The position numbers and the translations under genes are program-made. DNA of 33,108 nt from Lachnospiraceae bacterium (GTDB taxonomy: Bacteria > Bacillota > Clostridia > Lachnospirales > Lachnospiraceae), in NCBI GenBank assembly GCA_024687125.1, contig JAILFA010000152.1:1-33108 (forward strand). The letters are read 5' to 3'. Shown one piece after another: positions 14,681-22,917 of the stretch. How positions within the stretch are numbered: position 1 is the first letter of the stretch; every line of letters begins with the position of its first letter. A model generated the notes under the pieces. That model was not told the DNA's origin, ran no database searches, and saw only the letters and a list, made by a program, of their open reading frames with translations.

Positions 14681-16762
14681 TCATTCCTCCTCCGGTTTTT
14701 CGGTGATAAACCCGCATTCCTGGTTCGTACAGGTCAGACGGTTTCCGCGCTCTACCATCAGCGCGCCGCACTGCGGACACGCTGTTTTTGAGGGCTTTTG
14801 CCAGCTCATGAAATCACATTCCGGATTCCCGGCACAGCCGTAATAAACACGGCCTTTACGCGTCTTCTTGCGCACAAGATCCTTGCCGCATTTCGGGCAG
14901 GTGACGCCGATCTTTTCAAAATACGGCTTGGTGTTGCGGCACTCAGGAAACCCGGGACAGGCCAGGAATTTACCGTGAGGACCGTATTTGATCACCATAT
15001 GGCGTCCGCAGTTCTCGCAGACCTCCTCGCTCTCCTCATCGGCGATCGTCACCTGTTCGAGCTCCTTTTCGGCCTTTTTGATCGCCTCCTCAAGATCGGG
15101 ATAAAAATTCTCGACGATCGTCTTCCAGCGTACCGTTCCGTCCTCAACTCCGTCCAGAAGCTTTTCCATATTCGCTGTGAAATTGACATCGACTATGGAG
15201 GGGAACGCCTCCTTCATCATGCGGTTCACGGCTTCTCCAAGCTCGGTGACATAGAGATTCTTGCCCTCTTTGGTCACATAGTGTCTGCCCTGGATCGTGG
15301 AGATCGTCGGTGCGAACGTACTGGGTCTCCCGATCCCGAGTGTTTCCAGATCGTGGACAAGAGACGCTTCCGTATAATGCGGCGGGCCGGCGGTGAAATG
15401 CTGTTTGCTGTCAAAGTCCTCGAATTTCAGTTCAGCACCCTTTTCCAGACTCTGGGCAAGCGTCTGCTTCTCGATCTTGTCATCCTCATCCGTATATACA
15501 TTGAGGAAGCCGTCAAATACAGTGCGCGATGCGGACAGTGAAAAGCGCCTTTCTCCCGCCGCGATCCTGACCGATGTTGTCTCATAGCGCGCATCCGCCA
15601 TCTGGGAAGCCATAAAGCGCCGCCAGATCAGCTGATACAGGCGGAACTGGTCACGGGAAAGCTCATCCTTGACAAGAACGGGAGTCAGCGTGATGTCCGC
15701 GGGACGGATCGCTTCGTGCGCGTCCTGGATCTTGGCTCCCGATTTGCCGGCTCTGAGATCTCCGGAAAGAGACTCCTTGCCGAAATGCTCGGAGATATAG
15801 GAAGCAGCCGCCGAACGTGCCTCATCGGACACACGGGTGGAATCGGTTCTCAGATAGGTAATGAGGCCGACCGTGCCGCGCCCCTTGATATCAACGCCTT
15901 CATAGAGCTGCTGCGCGATGCGCATGGTCTTCTGTGTGCCGAAATTAAGAGCCTTGGAGGCTTCCTGCTGCAGCGTCGAGGTTGTAAACGGAAGCGGCGC
16001 CTTTTTGACACGTTCTCCCTTTTTGACCTCTTCTACAACATATTTCTTTCCCTTGAGGGACTTGATGACCTCCTGTACTTCTTCCTCAGTCTGCAGCTCC
16101 CGTTTTCCGTCAGCATCGCCGTAGTATCTGGCGACCACCGGCTTCTTCTCTCCGGGCGGAAGGAGCGATACATCCAGTGTCCAGTATTCCTGCGGGATGA
16201 ACGCGGCGATCTCCTCCTCGCGGTCACAGATGATCCTGAGCGCCACCGACTGGACCCGCCCCGCGGAGAGACCGCGCTTGATCTTGGCCCAGAGCAGGGG
16301 GGAGATCTGGTAGCCGACCAGTCGATCGAGTACGCGTCTTGCCTGCTGCGCGTCAACCAGCTGCATATCGATATCCCGTGCCTCCGAGAAGCTGTCCTTG
16401 ACCGCTTTCTTGGTGATCTCGTTGAAGGTGATCCGATAAACCGGCTTGCCGGTATCCTCAAGCTTCAGGGCTTTGGTCAGATGCCATGAGATCGCCTCAC
16501 CCTCACGGTCCGGGTCAGTCGCGAGATAGATCCTGTCTGCCTTTTTCACGCGTTTTCTCAGGTCCGCGAGCAGATCTCCCTTGCCTCGGATCGTTATGTA
16601 CTTCGGCTCGAAATCATGCTCAACATCAACGCCCATCTGACTGCGCGGGAGATCCCGTACATGCCCCTGACTGGCCGCCACATCATAATTGGAGCCAAGG
16701 AATTTCTTGATCGCCTTGACCTTGGTCGGCGACTCCACGATCAACAGATTTTTCACTGCCAT
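14681..16762 (-). CDS. topA: DNA topoisomerase I (type IA)
   Basis: TopA relaxes negative supercoils by a 5'-phosphotyrosine single-strand break. The product is 693 residues from the ATG at 16762 (MAVKNLLIVESPTKVKAIKK). The start at 16762 keeps the TOPRIM domain at the extreme N-terminus and has AAGGTGG about 11 bases upstream; a GTG five codons earlier overlaps that site. TOPRIM acidic residues are seen in ATDPDREGEA (D83, D85, E88). The active tyrosine is Y303 in GLITYLRTDSTR. Three C-terminal zinc ribbons of the CxxC type (about residues 580-690: CENCG, CPKCG, CPQCG and their partners) complete the standard clostridial layout. It is six bases upstream of codY, and a promoter-like sequence lies 60-90 bases before the start. 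Confidence 0.97.
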   Translation of the reverse strand: MAVKNLLIVESPTKVKAIKKFLGSNYDVAASQGHVRDLPRSQMGVDVEHDFEPKYITIRGKGDLLADLRKRVKKADRIYLATDPDREGEAISWHLTKALKLEDTGKPVYRITFNEITKKAVKDSFSEARDIDMQLVDAQQARRVLDRLVGYQISPLLWAKIKRGLSAGRVQSVALRIICDREEEIAAFIPQEYWTLDVSLLPPGEKKPVVARYYGDADGKRELQTEEEVQEVIKSLKGKKYVVEEVKKGERVKKAPLPFTTSTLQQEASKALNFGTQKTMRIAQQLYEGVDIKGRGTVGLITYLRTDSTRVSDEARSAAASYISEHFGKESLSGDLRAGKSGAKIQDAHEAIRPADITLTPVLVKDELSRDQFRLYQLIWRRFMASQMADARYETTSVRIAAGERRFSLSASRTVFDGFLNVYTDEDDKIEKQTLAQSLEKGAELKFEDFDSKQHFTAGPPHYTEASLVHDLETLGIGRPSTFAPTISTIQGRHYVTKEGKNLYVTELGEAVNRMMKEAFPSIVDVNFTANMEKLLDGVEDGTVRWKTIVENFYPDLEEAIKKAEKELEQVTIADEESEEVCENCGRHMVIKYGPHGKFLACPGFPECRNTKPYFEKIGVTCPKCGKDLVRKKTRKGRVYYGCAGNPECDFMSWQKPSKTACPQCGALMVERGNRLTCTNQECGFITEKPEEE

Positions 16763-16823
16763 AATTCGATTATCCACCTTTTCCAGATTTAAGAGCTATG
16801 AGACGAGCGCTCTCAAAAACAGG

Positions 16824-16852
16824 ACTATACAACAAAACGAATGCGGATGCAA
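16824..16852 (-). promoter_or_regulatory. Promoter-like sequence upstream of topA-codY
   Basis: Minus-strand TTGCAT (16847-16852) and TATAGT (16824-16829) are spaced by exactly 17 bases in the 95-base gap between the PAP2 gene and topA. The -10 has five of six consensus bases, the -35 three of six. Transcription would start near 16817, about 55 bases before the topA start. Confidence 0.45.
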
Positions 16853-16857
16853 GTTGC

Positions 16858-17823
16858 TTATTCTTTGATGTTTTTTCTGAAAACCCGTCCGATCGCTTTA
16901 AACAGCATCGGATACAGTCCCATGACGATAAAGATCACGATCGCGTAACGGCCTGTCCGCACAAGATGTGCCGCAAGGCTCCCGTTACCGAGAAAATCCG
17001 CGGAAAAAGGAAGCTTGAGCAGAGCGTTCAGGCCGGCAAAGAAACCGCCGGCTCCCGCGATCCGGGCGACGATCAGGAGCGGATTCTTTGTTTCGCTGAA
17101 ATTCACAAACTTTGCTTCAAACGGTATCGCGATGTTATAGCCGATCAGAAGTCCGAGGCTGGAAAAATAGTCGTTGCTGTGACAGAAAAAGATACCGGCC
17201 GCCGAGATCAGGAGCGTCGCCACCGCGAATTCCGTATTTCCAAGCCGGGCATGAAGAAACGGTACGACAAATACCATCCCGAGCCCAAAAGCCCATCCGA
17301 AGAGGATATCGGTTGGATAATGGACACCGACGATCACACGGGAAAATCCGATAAGAAGAGGGATCAGAACAGCGATCCATACCAGGATCCTGCGGCACTT
17401 GTCAGACATGCTGCCTTTGCCTTCCGCGAACGGATATCTCGCGACAGCACCGTAGGCCGCAAGGCCGTTCGTGGAATGGCCGCTCGGAAACGAGAATCCC
17501 TGTGCCTGGATATCATAAAGATCCGCGGATGCTTCGACGGGCCGGTAGACCTTGATCTCCGGGTTGTCAAAGTACGGCCTTCTCCGTATAAAGACATTTT
17601 TGACCATTGCGCTCAGCACTGTGGAAAGGAGCACCGTCCGTGCAACAGCGATACCGTACTGCTTGTCCTGTCCGAAATACAGAAACGTGATCAGAGCAAA
17701 AAGAAGATACTCTTCACCGAGAAATGACAGATGGGAAAGAACGCTGATCACTCCTTCTCCCAGCGTATTCTGAAGCCATGCCATGAACGGTATTTCCCAG
17801 CTGAATGCAAATGTCTGTCCCAT
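16858..17823 (-). CDS. PAP2-superfamily membrane phosphatase
   Basis: This 321-residue integral membrane protein carries the three phosphatidic acid phosphatase type 2 motifs: KNVFIRRRP (K75 to P83), PSGH (113-116), and SRVIVGVHYPTD with R162 and H168. About eight hydrophobic segments surround them, and the active site would face outward. Enzymes of this superfamily remove phosphate from lipid phosphates or undecaprenyl pyrophosphate. A role in lipid-carrier recycling or phospholipid turnover is possible, but the substrate is not predictable. Its ATG is six bases after the hemZ stop, with GGGAAA as ribosome binding site, so it appears to be the last gene of the trpB2-apt-rel-hemZ unit. The C-terminal third (about residues 190-321) is additional membrane sequence beyond the minimal domain. 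Confidence 0.88.
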   Translation of the reverse strand: MGQTFAFSWEIPFMAWLQNTLGEGVISVLSHLSFLGEEYLLFALITFLYFGQDKQYGIAVARTVLLSTVLSAMVKNVFIRRRPYFDNPEIKVYRPVEASADLYDIQAQGFSFPSGHSTNGLAAYGAVARYPFAEGKGSMSDKCRRILVWIAVLIPLLIGFSRVIVGVHYPTDILFGWAFGLGMVFVVPFLHARLGNTEFAVATLLISAAGIFFCHSNDYFSSLGLLIGYNIAIPFEAKFVNFSETKNPLLIVARIAGAGGFFAGLNALLKLPFSADFLGNGSLAAHLVRTGRYAIVIFIVMGLYPMLFKAIGRVFRKNIKE

Positions 17824-17829
17824 TTTCCC

Positions 17830-19377
17830 TTATTCCGCCTTTCCTTCTTCGTACAGTTTTTTCTTGCGCTCGATCATCTCTTCGATCCGCAACAGATACT
17901 GTTCAAGATCCTTCACATTTTCAGAGCGCGTGATAACATCTCCCCGGACACATTTTGAAATGGATCCCGCGCCGCAGGCAGCGATCGACTGTACATCCTC
18001 GTTGATCAGGATATTGTAAAGCCCTTCGGCACCCTCTCTGGCAAAACCGGTGTTTTCAAAATTCCCGGCGATATTCTTCTGCCGGTACAGATAATATGGA
18101 AGGAGTCCCATCCTCCGTGCCTGTTTCTGCGCCAGTTCAGCTGCCGCATCGATATCCGGGGAGGCCGGAAAAACAGCCCCTTTCGTATCCATCAGCGCCT
18201 GCATGCGCGATCCGCGTTTGATCGCGAGCGCGTGGATCGTGAGATCATCCGGCGCAAGCCCGGCGATCCTCGAAAGCGTATCCGCAACGTCATCCGCGTT
18301 CTCGCCAGGAAGTCCCAGGATCAGATCCATGTTGATGCTGAACGCTCCGCTCTCTCTGGCAAGATGAAACGCCGATATCACATCTTCCACGGTATGCCGC
18401 CGGCCGATCAGATCAAGTGTCCTCTGCTGCATCGTCTGCGGATTGATGCTGAGCCGTGTAACACCTTGTTCTCTCAGAACACGAAGCTTTTCCGAGGTGA
18501 TCGAGTCCGGTCTCCCGGCTTCCACCGTGAATTCACGCAGATCCCTGAGATCAAACCTTTCACGGATGCGGGAAAGAAGGCGCTCCATCTGCTCCGGTGC
18601 AAGCGTCGTCGGTGTTCCGCCGCCGATGTACACCGTATCCAGCCGTCTGTCCCGAAAGAGCTGCGCCGTGAAGTCGAGCTCCGCAAAAAGCGCCCGGAGA
18701 TATCTCTCCATCCGCTCATCCCCGGCCGCGGCCGGATTAGACGGAAAGGAACAGTACAGACAGGTCGTCGGACAGAACGGTATCCCGACATAAAGGCTGA
18801 AGCCGTTCGCGTAATCCCTTTCCGCGAGGATCTTTCTCTCCCGCCCGGCGATCTCCAGAGCAAGCGCCGCCTTTTCCGGAGAAACGAAATAGGTTTCCTC
18901 CATCTCCCCGAGGATCTCCTGTTCCCCGCGGCCCGCTGCAAGCAGAACCTTTGGGATGTGCGTCGGCCTGATCCCCGTGAGCGAGCCCCACGGAAGCTTT
19001 CTCCCCGTCTCCCAGGCAAGCATTCGGTAAAGGAGCCTCTTAAGGGCATTTTTGGCGCGATAGATACGCTCGCCCCTTTCATCGGTGACCGGTGCCGTAT
19101 CAATGCTGGAAATTCTCTCTTTGGACTTCTCCGGGATGCATTTCGTGCGGCAGATCCAGCCCGTTCTCCTGTCTTCATCACCTTTTCTGAAAAGCACAGC
19201 CGCGATCGTTCCCCGCTCTTCGGACAGCGTGATGTCCAGAGCAATGGGGCCGGCGTCCTTATCAGTGCTTTTTGTGCCGGAGACAAAACAGGAAACCTCC
19301 TCCGTCGGATAAAAGGCTTTCACCAGCGAATGAATATCGTAGAAAAACCTGTCCTTGTTTACAGAGATACAGATCAC
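17830..19377 (-). CDS. hemZ: HemZ-like radical SAM protein (coproporphyrinogen dehydrogenase family)
   Basis: The 515-residue protein belongs to the HemN/HemW/HemZ radical SAM group. The cluster-binding motif is FCPTTCLYCSFP, with C202, C206 and C209 in the CxxxCxxC arrangement. The SAM-contacting YIGGGTPTTL and GLPGENADDVADTL follow. The roughly 190-residue extension before the motif is characteristic of HemZ rather than HemW. HemZ is annotated as oxygen-independent coproporphyrinogen III oxidase. No other haem gene is nearby, and many gut Clostridia with this protein lack a full haem pathway, so the real substrate is uncertain. It lies 16 bases after the MBL-fold gene and 6 before the PAP2 gene. 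The apt-rel-MBL-hemZ order is familiar in Clostridia. Confidence 0.85.
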   Translation of the reverse strand: MICISVNKDRFFYDIHSLVKAFYPTEEVSCFVSGTKSTDKDAGPIALDITLSEERGTIAAVLFRKGDEDRRTGWICRTKCIPEKSKERISSIDTAPVTDERGERIYRAKNALKRLLYRMLAWETGRKLPWGSLTGIRPTHIPKVLLAAGRGEQEILGEMEETYFVSPEKAALALEIAGRERKILAERDYANGFSLYVGIPFCPTTCLYCSFPSNPAAAGDERMERYLRALFAELDFTAQLFRDRRLDTVYIGGGTPTTLAPEQMERLLSRIRERFDLRDLREFTVEAGRPDSITSEKLRVLREQGVTRLSINPQTMQQRTLDLIGRRHTVEDVISAFHLARESGAFSINMDLILGLPGENADDVADTLSRIAGLAPDDLTIHALAIKRGSRMQALMDTKGAVFPASPDIDAAAELAQKQARRMGLLPYYLYRQKNIAGNFENTGFAREGAEGLYNILINEDVQSIAACGAGSISKCVRGDVITRSENVKDLEQYLLRIEEMIERKKKLYEEGKAE

Positions 19378-19393
19378 GAAAGCTCAGTCCTTT

Positions 19394-20089
19394 TCAGCCG
19401 GTGAAGGGATTGTACTTCTTTTCCTGCCCGATCGTGGTCGAATCGCCGTGTCCGGGCAGCACCGCCGTATCATCCGGCAGGACAAAGAGTTTTTCACGAA
19501 TGGACCGGAGCAGGACAGACATCGACCCCGTCGGCAGGTCCGTGCGTCCAACGCTTCCTTCGAACAGCGTGTCCCCGGAAAAGAGGATCCCCGCCTCCTC
19601 GACATAGTAGCAGCATCCGCCGGCCGTATGTCCGGGTGAAGCGATCACCGTACAGAAAAAGTCCCCGGCTTCGATCCTGTCGCACTCTCTGAGCCAGACA
19701 TCCGGAGCGATGACCTGGGAATGACCGCCCATGCCGAGCGAGCAGTTCAGTTCAGGATCCCTGCAGAGCGGCTCTTCATCCGCTGGGCAGAGTACCGGGA
19801 TATGTCCCTCTCCCGCTTTTTCCGCGCTTTCCTCAAGCCCGGGGATCCCTCCGATATGATCAAAATGCGCATGCGTAAGAACGATCTTCTCTATTACCAG
19901 CCCCCGCTCCGTGAGCGTTTCATAGATCTTCTCCCCGTTATCCGGGGGATCGATGACGATCGCCGGTGCTTTTTCACCGTCCGCGGGCTCTCTGTACAGC
20001 GCGTAGCAGTTGGTCTGTACCATGCCGAGAACCATGCGCACCACACGGAGTTCCCTCACGGATCGGTTTTCCTGCGCCGTATCAGCCAC
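19394..20089 (-). CDS. MBL-fold metallo-hydrolase (glyoxalase II-like)
   Basis: A 231-residue single-domain metallo-beta-lactamase-fold protein. Metal ligands are visible in LTHAHFDHIGG (H73, H75, D77, H78), SPGHTAGG, FSGDTLFEGSVGRTDL and LPGHGDS, the set typical of the glyoxalase II-like hydroxyacylglutathione hydrolase group. Clostridia with this gene usually lack glutathione, so the substrate is probably another thioester, or unknown. The start is uncertain. The GTG at 20089 has AGAGGA six bases upstream and overlaps the rel stop by eight bases. A GTG at 20116 would add nine residues, and an ATG at 20035 would give the shortest form beginning MVLGMVQTNCY. The gene is translationally close to rel and hemZ. 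Confidence 0.85.
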   Translation of the reverse strand: MADTAQENRSVRELRVVRMVLGMVQTNCYALYREPADGEKAPAIVIDPPDNGEKIYETLTERGLVIEKIVLTHAHFDHIGGIPGLEESAEKAGEGHIPVLCPADEEPLCRDPELNCSLGMGGHSQVIAPDVWLRECDRIEAGDFFCTVIASPGHTAGGCCYYVEEAGILFSGDTLFEGSVGRTDLPTGSMSVLLRSIREKLFVLPDDTAVLPGHGDSTTIGQEKKYNPFTG

Positions 20090-22355
20090 CGCTCGTCCTC
20101 TGAATATCGACCACACTGTCCACCTGGCGCAGCTTTTCTACAAGGTTCTGCAGCTCTTCCCGGTTCTGTACCTGGAAGGAAACATCCATGGACACAAGTC
20201 CCTGTTTGCTGGTCCTCGTGTGTACGGAGATGATGCTGACGTTCTTTTCCGTGAGCGTACGGGATACATCTGCCAGGAGACCGGATCGGTCATTCGCGAA
20301 GATCCGGATGTCTGCGACATATTTTTCATCGCCCTCAGTGATCTCCCACTCCGCGTCGATCAGACGCGTCCTGTCCTCTTTGCTGAGCGTACGGATGTTG
20401 ATGCAGTCCCTGCGGTGCACGGTGACGCCGCGGCCTCTTGTGACAAAGCCCACGATATCATCGCCCGGAACAGGGTTGCAGCACTTGGAAAAACGGACGG
20501 CGACATCATGTACGCCTTTGACGAGGATCGCGTTTCCGGACTGTGAGATCCGGGGAACGATGCCCTCTGCGACCGCAGCAAGCACCTCCTCATCCGTCAG
20601 GCTTCGGTGATGCTCCTTGTCGGAGAGATCCAGCAGCTTATTGACGATCTGTCCTTCCTTGAGCCCGCCGTGGCCGACGGCAGCCAGCACGGAATCCCAG
20701 TCATGAAAGCCATAGCGCTTGACGATGATATCCTGATACTCTCCCTTGTTGATCTCGGTGGGATCCAGACCCTTTGTCCGGCAGAATGCAAGGAGCAGTT
20801 CCTTGCCCTTCTGGATGTTTTCATCCTTGAGCTCATGACGGAAGAACTGGTTGATCTTATTTTTCGCAGAAGTGCTTTTGGCGATGGAAAGCCAGTCTCT
20901 GCTGGGACCCGGCGAATTGACACTCGTCAGGATCTCGATGCGGTCACCGTTCTGGATCTTGTAATCGATCGGCACGAGCTTTCCGTTGACCTTGGCGCCG
21001 ATCATCTTATTGCCGACCTGGCTGTGCACACTGTAGGCGAAATCGATCGGTGTGGATCCCGCCGGCAGGTTCTTGACCTCACCGTTGGGCGTAAAGCAGT
21101 AGACATCATCGGAGAACAGGTTCAGGTCGCTCTTGAGCAGGTTCATGAACTCCTGATTGTCGCTCATCTCCTGTTGCCACTCCAGGATCTGCCTGAGCCA
21201 TGTAAGCTTGGCCTCCTCGCTTCCGTCCTTGCCGCCGTCGCTGCCGCTCTCCTTGTAACGCCAGTGTGCCGCGATACCGTATTCCGCGGCGCGGTGCATG
21301 TCCGCGGTACGGATCTGGATCTCGAAGGGCATACCAAGCGGTCCCATCAGGGTTGTATGCAGCGACTGGTACATATTGGCCTTGGGCATCGCAATATAAT
21401 CCTTGAAACGTCCGGGGATCGGCTTGTACATCTCATGAATGATCCCCAGCGCGGCGTAGCAGTCCTTGACGTTGTCCACAATGATACGGACAGCGAAGAG
21501 GTCGTAGATCTGATCGAGCGATTTTCCCTGGTTGCGCATCTTCTTGTAGATGCTGAAATAGTGCTTGACGCGACCATCGACACTGCCCTTGATCCCCGCC
21601 TGGGCGATATGGCGGCGCACATCCTCCACGATCTCGAAAACATAGTTTTCCCGCTCGTGCTTGCGCGCTTCCACCTTTTCGACAAGGTCCTGATAGACCT
21701 CGGGTTTGAGATATTTCAGCGACAGATCGTCAAGTTCCACCTTGATCCGGGAGATCCCGAGACGCTCGGCGATCGGCGAGTAGATATCCAGGGTTTCCTG
21801 TGCGATCCTGCGCTGGCTCTCGGAGGACTGATATTTCAGGGTACGCATGTTGTGAAGACGGTCGGCCAGCTTGATCAGGATGACACGGATATCCTTGGCC
21901 ATCGCCAGGAACATCTTACGCAGGTTGGTTCCCTGTACCTCAAGCTGTGCTGCGGTTTTATCGGTGTAGTGGTTGGCCAGATGAAGGCTCGTCAGTTTGG
22001 TTACACCGTCCACAAGGCCGGCTACATCACCGCCGAAAGCGCGGGCGATCTGTTCGCCCGTCATCACCGTGTCCTCTACGACATCATGCAGAAGTCCCGC
22101 GATGATGGTCTCCTTGTCAAGTTCGAGATCCGCAAGGATGATCGCGACACAGAGCGGATGGATGACATAGGGCTCGCCGGATTTGCGTACCTGATCTCTG
22201 TGCGCATCCACCGCCGTGTGATAGGCGCGTTCGATCAGCGATATATCATCGGAGGGATGATATTTGCGCACGCGGAGGATCAGGTCCGAATAGAGCTTCT
22301 CCGGACTCTGGAACTCCTCGATATTCTCCATTACCCTGCTGTCGAAATGCGCCAT
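20082..22355 (-). CDS. rel: Bifunctional (p)ppGpp synthetase/hydrolase Rel
   Basis: This 757-residue enzyme makes and degrades the stringent-response alarmone from GTP/GDP and ATP. Domains in order: HD hydrolase with LLHDVVEDT (H90, D91); synthetase with RFKDYIAMPKANMYQSLHTT (RFKD at 316-319, the basic RxKD form typical of bifunctional enzymes); TGS at about 416-478 (DDVYCFTPNGEVKNLPAGST); a Cys-bearing zinc-finger-like segment (FSKCCNPVPGDDIVGF); and a C-terminal ACT domain (DRSGLLADVSRTLTEKNVSI). Both catalytic halves look intact. It follows apt by eight bases and overlaps the MBL gene. Apt and Rel adjacency links purine salvage to alarmone metabolism, and Rel activity lowers GTP, the ligand of CodY encoded 5.4 kb downstream. 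Confidence 0.97.
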   Translation of the reverse strand: MAHFDSRVMENIEEFQSPEKLYSDLILRVRKYHPSDDISLIERAYHTAVDAHRDQVRKSGEPYVIHPLCVAIILADLELDKETIIAGLLHDVVEDTVMTGEQIARAFGGDVAGLVDGVTKLTSLHLANHYTDKTAAQLEVQGTNLRKMFLAMAKDIRVILIKLADRLHNMRTLKYQSSESQRRIAQETLDIYSPIAERLGISRIKVELDDLSLKYLKPEVYQDLVEKVEARKHERENYVFEIVEDVRRHIAQAGIKGSVDGRVKHYFSIYKKMRNQGKSLDQIYDLFAVRIIVDNVKDCYAALGIIHEMYKPIPGRFKDYIAMPKANMYQSLHTTLMGPLGMPFEIQIRTADMHRAAEYGIAAHWRYKESGSDGGKDGSEEAKLTWLRQILEWQQEMSDNQEFMNLLKSDLNLFSDDVYCFTPNGEVKNLPAGSTPIDFAYSVHSQVGNKMIGAKVNGKLVPIDYKIQNGDRIEILTSVNSPGPSRDWLSIAKSTSAKNKINQFFRHELKDENIQKGKELLLAFCRTKGLDPTEINKGEYQDIIVKRYGFHDWDSVLAAVGHGGLKEGQIVNKLLDLSDKEHHRSLTDEEVLAAVAEGIVPRISQSGNAILVKGVHDVAVRFSKCCNPVPGDDIVGFVTRGRGVTVHRRDCINIRTLSKEDRTRLIDAEWEITEGDEKYVADIRIFANDRSGLLADVSRTLTEKNVSIISVHTRTSKQGLVSMDVSFQVQNREELQNLVEKLRQVDSVVDIQRTSGG

Positions 22356-22363
22356 AAGATCCT

Positions 22364-22888
22364 TTATTTTCCTTCGTAGGAGATCGCGCTGTCAAGCCGG
22401 TATCCCGCAAGGAATTCGCGGCCCTTGAGGCCCTTGAGCTCCATCAGCACAAGAACGCCGGCGACAACACCGCCGCACTGCTCCACCAGATCGATCATCG
22501 CCTTGATCGTACCGCCGGTAGCGATCAGATCATCGACGATCAGAACACGCTGCCCGGGTTTGATGGCATCCTTGTGCATCTCGATGGTCGCGGTGCCGTA
22601 TTCCAGATTGTAGGTCGCCTCCACGGTCTCACAGGGAAGCTTGCCCTTTTTCCGGATCAGGACAAAGGATTTGTGCTTGTTATATGCGATCACGGTACCG
22701 AAGATAAAGCCTCTCGCCTCGGCGCCGGCGACAACATCATAGTCCAGATCCTCGACCAGCCCCTGCATGGTGTCGATCGCCTGCTGCAGACCGTCCGGAT
22801 CCTGGACGACCGTAGTAACATCCCGGAACATGATGCCGGGTTCCGGAAAATCAGGTATCGTTCTGACGTATTCCTTAAGATCTTTCAT
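22364..22888 (-). CDS. apt: Adenine phosphoribosyltransferase
   Basis: Apt converts adenine and PRPP into AMP and pyrophosphate in the cytoplasm. The 174-residue protein has the N-terminal IPDFPEPGIMFRDVTT typical of Apt, and the PRPP-binding loop VLIVDDLIATGGT at about residues 115-127. Length is standard. The ATG has AAAGGA about six bases upstream. It lies 29 bases after trpB2 and 8 before rel; the apt-rel pair is common in Firmicutes. Confidence 0.97.
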   Translation of the reverse strand: MKDLKEYVRTIPDFPEPGIMFRDVTTVVQDPDGLQQAIDTMQGLVEDLDYDVVAGAEARGFIFGTVIAYNKHKSFVLIRKKGKLPCETVEATYNLEYGTATIEMHKDAIKPGQRVLIVDDLIATGGTIKAMIDLVEQCGGVVAGVLVLMELKGLKGREFLAGYRLDSAISYEGK

Positions 22889-22917
22889 TTTGATTTCCTT
22901 TCTGACTGAAATATGGT

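Noticed and set aside
20607-22379. Plus-strand open frame of 590 codons opposite rel
   Set aside because: Antisense shadow of the rel gene caused by its codon composition; sequence is unlike any protein family I know, and rel is complete on the minus strand.
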